Assembly (NCBI GenBank): GCA_022702545.1 | Contig: JAHRBC010000002.1 | Span: forward strand, 2,294,001-2,358,000 | From: Phycomyces nitens | Lineage: Eukaryota; Mucoromycota; Mucoromycetes; Mucorales; Phycomycetaceae | DNA length: 64,000 nt | Direction: 5' to 3' | In this document: positions 56,091 through 64,000 of the stretch, piece after piece | Layout of the letters: every line of letters starts with the position of its first letter | Numbering within the stretch: position 1 is the first letter of the stretch | Program-made: the position numbers and the translations under genes | The notes under the pieces: model-generated | The model's input: the letters and a program-made list of their open reading frames with translations, nothing else | What the model was told of the DNA's origin: nothing | Database searches by the model: none

Positions 56091-59000
56091 TCCCCCTCGT
56101 TGACTTCGACTGCAGGAAAGAAGTAAGGCTTGAGGCGAGATATATGGACGTTGTCTAATTGTTTTGCTTGGTTGCTGATAGTAAAAGTTGTAGGGCTTTC
56201 TACTTTGATAACTCTGAAGGGACCAATCCAATCATGGAGGAGTTTTCTTGCTATGGCCTTGGATGCATTGGACTGTTGTTCATTGAATACTAGCACGCAG
56301 TCACCGATGCTGTATGTTGTCTTAGGAGTTTCCTTTGGTGCTGGGGGATGGTGTAAACGGACTATTTCACAGGCTTTCTGAGTAGCGTTTACAAGATCCT
56401 TGGTAAACCGACTGAGATGGGAGTGAGATGTCAATGTGCTGGGCTCTGTATTGAACAGTCTTGAGATTGGGGTTTGCGCATCCCTCCCGTGGGCAAGAAA
56501 GAACGGGGTATCTTGGATAGTGGGGTGGTAGGCAGTGTTGTAAGCGAAGGCAAAGTGCGACAAATTAATGTCCCAAGTGCGGGCGAGTGGGCCTTGAGGG
56601 TCAGCAAAGGCCAAAATCATTCTGCGCAAAGTAGCCATAAAGCTTTCCACGATACCATTACTCTGTGGGTGGTAGGCAGGAGTATACGCGTGAGTGACAC
56701 CAGTACGAATTGCCAGGGCTTGGGCAAAGGTAGAGTTGAAGGGTGGGCCATTGTCTGACAGCCATTCGCGAGGGAGTCCATGTTGAGGTACATAAGAGTT
56801 ATAAAGGATGTCGGCCAGTAAGTCTTGGTTGCCTGCAGCGATTGGGTACAGATTGACATATCGAGTGAAAGTGTCTTGAGCGACCAAAATGTACTTGTTA
56901 CCCATGGAAGAGACTGGTAATGGGCCAAAAAAATCCAAAGCGACTCTGGCAAACGGATAATCGCCATGTGTAGGGCGCTGCTGGTAGTCAGAAGGCTTTC
57001 CACCTTTTGTTCGTTGGCAGATTTCACAGTGTCGGATAAAAACTTTTACATCAGCGGCCATAGAAGTCCAAAAAAAATGTTGAGCAATCCGAGATATAGT
57101 CTTGTGAACCCCAAAGTGACCCGAGAGAAGGTTTCCGTGGTAAGCCAACAAGATCGGTTTTTGTAACTGTGTAGGGACCACCAAGCGATTACAAAATCGT
57201 GCACTACGCGAATTCAGAACCAGTCGAACCAGAACACCTTTGACAATTTCATAGAGGCGCGATCCTCGAGACGAGGTTTTGTCAGAGGCTTCCGTACGCG
57301 CAGCATCCAAAGAAGAGTCCTTAAGCTGTTCGGCAGCCCAGTCAATATCGGACGCCAAATTAATGTTGTAAACTGAAGGAAGTGGGTCGCGAGACAAGGC
57401 ATCGGCAGCTTTATTTTCTGGACCCGGAATATATTTAATGTCAAATGTGTATCCTTGAAGAGTAAGAGCCCATCTGGCTAAACGGCCCTGTCGTTCTTCC
57501 TTGCTGTTGAGTAGCCATTGTAAGGAGGCATGATCAGTGTAAATGGTAAAGGGCGCCCCTTCGAGGAAAGGACGAAATTTCTTGATTGCCCAGACAATGG
57601 CGAGCGCTTCCAGTTCTTGTACCGAGTAATTGGATTCAGCTGGAGTAAGTGATCGGCTAGCAAAACTGAGAGGAAAAGACTGGCCATGGTGTTTTTGTGA
57701 GAGAACCACAGCGATACCGGACTTTGAGGCAGCGTCAGTGTACAACGCGAAGGGCTTCCCAAAGTCGGGTTGCTTGAGAGTCGGTAGGTTGGTCAGGATC
57801 AGTTTCAACGAGCGAAAGGATTTTTCCTGGTCTGATCCCCAGACAAATGGAGCATCCTTGCGTAGTAGTAGCCGAAGTGGCTCAGAAATGATGGCATATT
57901 GAGAAATGAAAGTGTGATACACCCCAGCAATCCCCAAAAAACGCTTGACACCATGGTAGTCCGTAGGAGCAGAGAGAGTCTTGATAGCAGCCGTTTTAGT
58001 AGGGTCTGCCATGATCCCGTCCTTGGATGCTATGAACCCGAGATATTGCACGGATTCCTTGCAGAATTGGCACTTAGATAGCTTGATAGATAGGCTTGCT
58101 GCGCTCAGACGTTGGAGAACAGTATCCAAATCTTTAAGGTGTTGTTTAAGATTCGGTGAAAAGATTATGATATCATCCAGGTATGCTAAGGCACATTTCC
58201 AACGCAGGTCAGCTAGGACGCGGTCCATAAGAGCTTGGAAGAAGGCGGGTGCATTCTTTAGACCAAACGGCATGACTGTAAACTGGAAGATGCCTTTGCG
58301 GCAAGTAATAGCGGTCTTGGGCCGGTCTTGTGGGGCAACAGGGATTTGCCAGTATCCAGCGGCCAAGTCGAGGGTGGAGAACACAGTGGCTGAACCCAAG
58401 GAGCGGAGAGCCTCGTGTAGCGGCACAAATGTATGCGTGAAGGGAACTGTGCGCTTGTTGAGTTCACGGAAGTCGACCACCACACGAATGGAACCATCGG
58501 GCTTTGGTACGGCCTGGATAGGGGCACCCCACTGTGGAAAAGGGCAAGGTTCAAGGATACCATTGGCCAACATTTCTTCCACTTCGCGATCCAAAGCCTC
58601 GTCGACCTCCGGTCGTCCTCGGCGGGGAGGAATAAAAACCGGTTTATTGTCGGCCGTGTCAATGGTGAATTCCAGAAGATGTGTGGGTGTCGGCCTCTTA
58701 GGGTTGGTAGCAATGGCGTCTTGGTTCTTGAGCAAAATGTCCTGGATGGTGGTGGGCAGGGAAGCCGGCAGAACCAGAGACTTGTCTTGCAGTGTGTTGC
58801 ATATTGTCGTGGTTCTATGAGGTCTAGCAAGTGGCAGCGAGATGGTTGACCCGTTGGCTTCTTTGAGAGTAATGGAGTTAGAGGCCGAGTCAATGAGGCC
58901 ACCTAGTGCACTGATGTTATCCCAACCGAAAAGAATTTCATGATGAACCTGCTCTATGACATGAAATCCAAGGGTGTGTCCGAAGACAGAAAGAAATACC

Positions 59001-60232
59001 ATGCCTAGCGTCTGATGGCGTTCTTTCATAAATGTCAAGAAGGAGAGCACCTTGGAACGGTCAACTGAAAGGTTCAGTTTCTTCACCACATCAACTCGGA
59101 TAGTGGATATATCTGCACCAGTATCAATCAGCGCCCGAAGGGCCAGTTCTCCAATTTTGAGACAAGCAGTGGGGGAGTCTTTGGCAGGGTAACTGATTTT
59201 GGATACAGAGACTTGGTTGACCGTGGCATCGGTTGGACCCTCTGCGGGTGGTCGCAGGAACTGAGACTGGAGTGGGAAGAGATCGTCTAGTTCACTGTCG
59301 GATATACCGTTGTCCATGGTGAAGGTGGCTTTGGGCTGTTCCACCTCTGCAACTTGGACATTACGAATCTGACGGCGACCTTGTTGAGACCGAGAGTTCT
59401 TAGTATACCCATTTGAGCGCGGTTGGTTTGAGGGGCCAGCAGCTGAGGAGGAAGACTTGTTGTTGTTACAGTCAATGGTGCGGTGACCGGCCACCCAACA
59501 ATAGTCGCATATGGGTCTTCCGTCCTTGGTGTATGCGCGCAACTGTTGTGGGCGTGAGGTATTTCCCGAAGTCTGGAGTGCATCGATCTCCATGGGGGTA
59601 GGCTGTGAGGCCAGGGCACGCTCGGCTTTTAGTTCGGTCGGCGTGAAATCAAGCAAGCGTGCACGACTTTCCAGCTTGATGGCAGTGGTAACAGCATCCG
59701 AGATGTCTGTGAATGTTGCGTAGGCCATAGTGGCATGCAGGGATTCGGAATGAAGTGACTGCAAGAACCCAGCAACCTGTTCGTCTGCCGTGAACGGCAC
59801 AGAGAGAAAGGCATGCATGTGTTCCCATTCTGCAGCATATTCGGCAATCGATTGGTCCGTGCGTTGACGTAGTTTGCGAAGTTTACCGATGATAAGACGA
59901 TCATTGACAGCAGCCGCAGGAGCAAAGCGTTTGAGCAATTCCGGTTCCATAAGATTCCATGAAGCACGGGTTGCGGTAGGCAGCGTAGAGAGCCAGTTAC
60001 GAATCGCCGGGGGCATATACTTTCGCAATACTCGTACGCAATAATCAAGGGGGGCATCAACCGCCGCGGCTTCTTGCTTAAATTCATGGATCCAGAAGCG
60101 AAGGTCGCGTGAATGGCCTAGCGGATTGATGTCAATACTCTTGACATTTTCCGAGAGTCGCCATACAGAGAACTCCGTTGGAGTTGGTGGGGTTGACTCC
60201 GGTTTGGCTTTCTTTGATTCAGAGGAAGACAT
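56009..60232 (-). CDS. pol: G3 Gag-Pol polyprotein, 1,407 aa
   Basis: ATG at 60232; one frame. Gag core at about 20-200; zinc knuckle C242-C245-H250-C255 (CDYCWVAGHRTIDC); protease ALIDTGADIS with D370; RT about 530-710 with AYLDDIIIFS (D686, D687); RNase H about 825-950 (YTDAASKSG, D833; YTDHASL; KAADALSRD); integrase HHCC (H1032, H1039, C1069, C1072) and core D1100, D1160, E1196, a D-D35-E spacing; C-terminal domain GDCVLVF...WIGPFRV near 1310-1345. No chromodomain. All catalytic residues I can check are present. It would make the particle, cDNA and integration enzymes. The C terminus is encoded in the 3' LTR. Confidence 0.95.
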   Translation of the reverse strand: MSSSESKKAKPESTPPTPTEFSVWRLSENVKSIDINPLGHSRDLRFWIHEFKQEAAAVDAPLDYCVRVLRKYMPPAIRNWLSTLPTATRASWNLMEPELLKRFAPAAAVNDRLIIGKLRKLRQRTDQSIAEYAAEWEHMHAFLSVPFTADEQVAGFLQSLHSESLHATMAYATFTDISDAVTTAIKLESRARLLDFTPTELKAERALASQPTPMEIDALQTSGNTSRPQQLRAYTKDGRPICDYCWVAGHRTIDCNNNKSSSSAAGPSNQPRSNGYTKNSRSQQGRRQIRNVQVAEVEQPKATFTMDNGISDSELDDLFPLQSQFLRPPAEGPTDATVNQVSVSKISYPAKDSPTACLKIGELALRALIDTGADISTIRVDVVKKLNLSVDRSKVLSFLTFMKERHQTLGMVFLSVFGHTLGFHVIEQVHHEILFGWDNISALGGLIDSASNSITLKEANGSTISLPLARPHRTTTICNTLQDKSLVLPASLPTTIQDILLKNQDAIATNPKRPTPTHLLEFTIDTADNKPVFIPPRRGRPEVDEALDREVEEMLANGILEPCPFPQWGAPIQAVPKPDGSIRVVVDFRELNKRTVPFTHTFVPLHEALRSLGSATVFSTLDLAAGYWQIPVAPQDRPKTAITCRKGIFQFTVMPFGLKNAPAFFQALMDRVLADLRWKCALAYLDDIIIFSPNLKQHLKDLDTVLQRLSAASLSIKLSKCQFCKESVQYLGFIASKDGIMADPTKTAAIKTLSAPTDYHGVKRFLGIAGVYHTFISQYAIISEPLRLLLRKDAPFVWGSDQEKSFRSLKLILTNLPTLKQPDFGKPFALYTDAASKSGIAVVLSQKHHGQSFPLSFASRSLTPAESNYSVQELEALAIVWAIKKFRPFLEGAPFTIYTDHASLQWLLNSKEERQGRLARWALTLQGYTFDIKYIPGPENKAADALSRDPLPSVYNINLASDIDWAAEQLKDSSLDAARTEASDKTSSRGSRLYEIVKGVLVRLVLNSRSARFCNRLVVPTQLQKPILLAYHGNLLSGHFGVHKTISRIAQHFFWTSMAADVKVFIRHCEICQRTKGGKPSDYQQRPTHGDYPFARVALDFFGPLPVSSMGNKYILVAQDTFTRYVNLYPIAAGNQDLLADILYNSYVPQHGLPREWLSDNGPPFNSTFAQALAIRTGVTHAYTPAYHPQSNGIVESFMATLRRMILAFADPQGPLARTWDINLSHFAFAYNTAYHPTIQDTPFFLAHGRDAQTPISRLFNTEPSTLTSHSHLSRFTKDLVNATQKACEIVRLHHPPAPKETPKTTYSIGDCVLVFNEQQSNASKAIARKLLHDWIGPFRVIKVESPTTFTISNQAKQLDNVHISRLKPYFFPAVEVNEGDVRSGLELTLSSNPLQSGATTPTAVVR

Positions 60233-60592
60233 GGAGGAAACAGACGATTCAGAGTCGGATGGGATTAAAGAAGCAGGGTTACGCCAATTTCCAAAGGGAT
60301 CCAGATTAGCTGCTTAGAGAGTGCGGGAATCTGGGTGTCAGACGCCAAGGACAAGAAGTTGATAGAAGGCTCCGGAGAATGAGATCCGGGTGTGCAAAAA
60401 AGAGGTGTGAGGTTGGAGAACAAGGTCCAGTAGGAAAGGCAGGTCTGGAGAACACGGTCCAGGGAAGCTAAACGTCGAGTCTGGAGAACAAGGTCCAGGT
60501 GTTGAGGGTGATGAGAATTCCGGAGAACTGGGTTCGATAGTAGAGTTTTGACGTTGTAGCTTGAATATGACTTTAAAGGGGTAGTCTCACCA

Positions 60593-60869
60593 TGTAATGT
60601 GCGAGAAGTCACACAATAAGATAATAAGATGGAATCAAATATGAAGATAAAGATACTGTTTATTTGTGATAATGTTCGTGATATTTATACTAATGTAAGA
60701 GATGCCGCAGTCTTCAATATTATATGCTAAGTGTGTTTACTGCGGTTTCTTGCTGAGCAATGGTTGTCTTCTTCTTCTTGGCATTGCTCACCTAACTACT
60801 GCGGTTGGAGTAGTTGCTCCTGATTGGAGAGGATTGGAACTGAGTGTTAATTCCAATCCGCTCCTGACA
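60593..60869 (-). repeat. G3 5' LTR (277 bp)
   Basis: Identical by eye to the 3' LTR. The bases next to it on the internal side read TGGTGAGACTACC on the minus strand, a primer-site-like TGG start; the tRNA is not identified. Confidence 0.95.
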
Positions 60870-62071
60870 ATTCAAAGTCAGGTGACTTGGGGCAGGAATC
60901 TCCTTGACTGATGTTTGCTGTCTGGGCATTCTTGTCTTTGTCTTTGGTCCAGACCGTTTCAGATCATCCTCTCTTGAAAAACGGTCAATGACCTCCAGAA
61001 GCCGGTTCAACTATATTAAATTTATCAGTCTTTTATCAGCACTCAGCACATCACTCTACAAAATATTAATTACCTCATCGCTTCTCCAGCTGGGACGAGC
61101 AACATGGAGAACACGCATGGTGATACCAGGTGCAACGTCTTCCATGCCTGACTCACCATCAGACATCACATCCTTTTGGAGGACATGGAGATAGGCCATC
61201 TCCTCAGAGTTTTCAGGCTTATGGCCCATCTCCTCATCAATTGCCCTCCAGTGACGCTTGTAGACCGCCACCCTGCGCGAGTGGATCTAGAAAAATTTTC
61301 AGATTAAGTCAAAAATATCATATTGTCTTTATACTAACCTCGACGAGCCTGCTGTTGGCCCGAACCTTTTTCTTCTTTGCAATAGACTGCTCTTCAGTCA
61401 TCTTTGCAACGCGATGGTAGTACTTATAGTTATTTTTTAGTTTTTGCACTACCATGCCAGGCCAAAAACCAGCAGCACGAGGCTGTGAGAGAATGTAGTC
61501 TCTCATGTAGTTAATGACCCTGACATTGTCTGGGTGGTCGATCCTCTCATCCTTATTCCATTTCTGCTTGCCTTCGTTCTCAGCAATCAGAGCTGGATCT
61601 TCGGAGTCAAGGTCTTTCTTCCACATCTTATTCTCAATAAGTTCCTGGATATAATTTGTGAGAAAATATTTTTTTACAAAACAATAATAATATTCATACC
61701 AAGACAATCGCGCGCATATCACTGGGACTAATTGAGCTGGAGGGGCCAACAGAAGGAACCATTCCAACGGAACCAGCTTGGCCAAGAGGGAGCTGGCTCT
61801 GGACACCACTGGCATGGGCTTCCATGAGTGTACTCATGGTCTTGTTGGTCTTGCCAGCGATGTCATAGACCATTCCCATTCTGGACTTGAGGAACCTCAA
61901 GTCTTCAAGGATAGCGGCCATTTCTGTCCTGCCTTGGCTACTTCCCTCACCAGTACTAGGAGATCTAGGCATAATCTCACGCTGGCTGATACGACCAGCA
62001 ACAACACGGTCAATTGGAGCAGCTGGATTTGCTCTGGCTTTGCGTCCTGAGTTTGCTTGGGTTGGGGACAT

Positions 62072-63566
62072 TTTCTAAATAAATATTTTTAAAATAAAAT
62101 AATAATAATACATAGATTAATATATTTTTATTATATATATCCTTGAATATATAGACTTACATAATAAGCTGTAGTAGTGGGTGTAGTGTCAGGTAAGAAC
62201 AATAATATTACTTGTCAAAAAAACTATATTTATATATTGAAAAAAAGTATATTTTTGGAGTACAGCAAAATAAAATGAATTTGTGGACACACAGTTTTCA
62301 TAATCCCATTATTCTCATAATTTATTAGGGCTTACTATAATCTAAAAATGCGTATGGATTCTTTTTTCCCAATTTTCCCTTTTTCTCTTTCTTTTTTCTT
62401 TTTGCTTCTTTTATACTCTCTGGTAAGTATTTAAAAATTTTTCACGCAATTAAAAACAACCTTTAACATTTTTCAATTATCTAAAAGATGTCCTATAGTC
62501 ACTTTTATTCATGCTTACACAAGAAAAACGTAAATAGGCGCACTATTTTTTATTGCTGTTGCTAATCAGTAATCTTCATCTTGTAGATTCAAAAACAACT
62601 CCTTTCAATTGCAATGGCCAAAGATGACAATGATGAAGTTGAATGGAGGGAATGTACTTGGTATGTTTGAATATTTTATCACTATTAATACTAATATATT
62701 CTGTCTTTACTATCAGCTCTTTATATTAAACAAAATTGCTGCGTTTTAACAAAGATATGGAATACCCAACAAACCAGTTTGTCTTGGTAAGTAATCAGTC
62801 ATTCCTATTACTTTTCTAACAGAAAATATAGATATCTTTTCTATTACACGTACACATTTTTTGATGGCTATATCATTATCTATCATGAAATACTGTTTGG
62901 TATGCCTGAAAATTCGCTCTCAAGATATGGAGCATCTACTCTGTTCTGTCAACCACTTCAGCCATTCAAAGCAGTAGTTAAAGAGTCGGCCATGCTCTTG
63001 ACCCATGTTTTAAAAAGGTAAACATAAGTATACCGTGAATATAGCTATAGCCATGAATCTAGACCAAATTACTAGGCTGTATATTATGAGAAAAAATTTT
63101 ATCAATAAAAACATATTCGTAAACTATTTGCCATAATCTATTATAAAGAAGTATATAATAAATTACCAATTGAAAGTATTCAAAGCCTCAAAAATATTAA
63201 ACAGCCAATAAATACACGTCTGGTGGAAGATAGTTGAATGGATAGACAAGGGAAAGTAATGAAAGTTGAATCTTGATCTGTCAAAAATAGATCTTATTAT
63301 TGACCTTGAAATAATAATCCATGTAATGTTATACTGAAAAGAGATAAAATATACACTTTCAGTTACAGTTCTGTACCTCCTTGAGGTTAATGAGCTGACA
63401 TGCCTAAAACTAGAGCATTATATCTGCCGAATTACTGCAACATCTCATATGACTTGTCATTCATATCTGGAGAGTAATATTTCTATTTAATTCTAGGATT
63501 TTTTATTTATTTGCCTCGGGATTTCACTTACTATCACATCTGGGAATCGTACATTTTTTTGCAGTG
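62072..63566. other. E3 region upstream of the accessory gene, possible micro-exons
   Basis: About 1.5 kb, very AT-rich. A CTCTG|GTAAG donor at 62422 and an AG|ATG acceptor at 62488 mirror the layout of the E1 micro-exon gene. Splicing 62488-62529, 62587-62660 and 62717-62729 gives a 42-codon frame, too short to trust. Beyond 63000 I see only AT-rich sequence and subterminal matches to the left end. Confidence 0.35.
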
Positions 63567-63646
63567 TATATAAGATATCCCAATTCAAAACAATAAAAAT
63601 TATCTTTTATCCTCTCTCTTATTTTGAATACTCCTGTGTATTAAAG

Positions 63647-64000
63647 TGTCAGAGTTGACATCGGTGACCGAAATCGGCTCTTAATAGGTAACCAGTAATG
63701 GTTGACCTTGTTGAGTAAACACTCAGACCTTGCCGATTGGTCTTCTTGCATATGTTTTGGAAAATGTCTCAAATGTCTCAAATGTCTTAGATTGCGAATA
63801 TCTTGTCAGTATATCCTACTGGACAATCATCATCTAAGACATATTAACGTAGCTATACATTTAGCCTTAAATCCGATTATATTTTGTATAAATAGTAAAA
63901 GGATTTGTATCAATAAAAAGTATCTATCTATTACCTAAAAACTATTCTTTGAACTTGACGATCCCCAGTGGTATTGATTCTGCGACTTAGTTACAAGTGC
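63647..64000 (+). repeat. Partial G2-family LTR at the right edge
   Basis: Begins TGTCAGAGTTGACATCGG and follows the inverse of the G2 LTR with moderate divergence through to CGACTTAGTTACAAGTGC at the window end. Plus orientation; about 20-25 bp remain outside. It lies 77 bp beyond the E3 target duplication. Confidence 0.88.

Larger units (their letters stand above)
55814..60869 (-). mobile_element. Intact Ty3/Gypsy retrotransposon G3 (5,056 bp)
   Basis: LTRs of 277 bp (55814-56090 and 60593-60869) look identical. ATTC flanks both sides (55810-55813 and 60870-60873). One uninterrupted 1,407-codon gag-pol frame fills the interior. A polypurine tract (minus strand CGAGGGGGA) abuts the 3' LTR, and a primer site TGGTGAGACTACC follows the 5' LTR directly. 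Everything expected of an autonomous element is present, so it is probably a recent insertion. Confidence 0.95.
55780..62071 (-). pseudogene. CACTA accessory gene of E3, last exon split by G3
   Basis: Exons on the minus strand: 62071-61700, 61644-61339 (306 nt), 61286-61074, then exon 4 from 61010. Introns are GT-AG and phase 0. Exon 1 starts MSPTQANSGRKARA. Exon 2 is Lys-rich with RAAGFWPGMVVQKLKNNY. Exon 3 has RRVAVYKRHWRAIDEE and ends RPSWRSDE. Exon 4 has NRLLEVIDRFS. G3 with its ATTC duplication sits in exon 4; the short remainder and TAA lie at 55780-55813. Undisrupted, the protein would be about 353 aa. As it stands it reads into the LTR, losing about 10 residues and gaining about 25. 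Confidence 0.75.
52341..63566 (+). mobile_element. Autonomous-type CACTA element E3 carrying Gypsy G3
   Basis: Left end CACTGCAAAAATACCCCC, right end the inverse CACTGCAAAAAAATGTACG type with a shared CGATTCCCA block, and a perfect TAT duplication (52338-52340 and 63567-63569). It carries a Tnp2 transposase gene (one frameshift) and a convergent accessory gene interrupted by G3. Without G3 it is 6.2 kb, like E1. Confidence 0.92.

Noticed and set aside
1..64000. CRISPR array or bacterial operon
   Set aside because: Repeats are transposon ends, LTRs, minisatellites or CACTA subterminal motifs. There are no regular spacers or cas-like genes, and introns and Pol III genes show a eukaryote.

Overview
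The window looks like a slice of transposon-dense chromatin from a filamentous fungus, most likely Mucoromycota. Short GT-AG introns (about 50-70 bp), AT-rich spacers, eukaryotic tRNA genes, Tnp2-family CACTA transposases, Ty3/Gypsy elements and a two-ORF LINE all point that way. The phylum call is inference. I found no host protein-coding gene. The only non-transposon genes I can support are three tRNA genes: Met at 20740, Thr at 26537 on the minus strand, and Leu at 52047.

Layout. 1-763 is a partial non-autonomous CACTA element (A1). 764-1613 is the right end of an older CACTG element. 1617-20730 is a head-to-tail array of LTRs plus one full Gypsy element (G1, 7185-20730), ending 9 bp upstream of tRNA-Met. 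Element A2 sits inside one of these LTRs, and an autonomous CACTA-type element, E1 (10509-16881), sits exactly in the RT catalytic motif of G1. 20888-26411 is a second Gypsy element (G2), followed by tRNA-Thr, a solo LTR and a LINE (27377-35238). The LINE ORF2 is split by A3. 35239-45057 holds a CACTA fragment (B1) and autonomous element E2, which carries a 5'-truncated LINE and a nested element (B2). 45058-52035 is a second LTR array, with A4 inside it, ending 11 bp upstream of tRNA-Leu. 52341-63566 is autonomous element E3, carrying a young, intact Gypsy element (G3, 55814-60869). 63647-64000 is a partial LTR of the G2 family.

The most interesting system is E1/E2/E3. After nested insertions are subtracted they are 6.2-7.0 kb. 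All carry the same two convergent genes: a four-exon Tnp2 transposase (about 925-970 aa) with an N-terminal CxCxxC...H finger, and a four-exon minus-strand protein of about 335-355 aa. The second exon of that protein is exactly 306 nt in all three copies, and its third exon ends in RPSWRSDE. By analogy with the two-protein plant En/Spm system it may be the partner that binds subterminal repeats. E1 also has a possible third, micro-exon gene.

Two other points stand out. LTRs lie 9-11 bp from the 5' ends of all three tRNA genes, always in the same relative orientation, which suggests Pol III-targeted integration. G1 also has a textbook-like -1 frameshift signal between gag and protease. All coordinates, splice sites and target-site duplications were read by eye; no searches or alignments were run.
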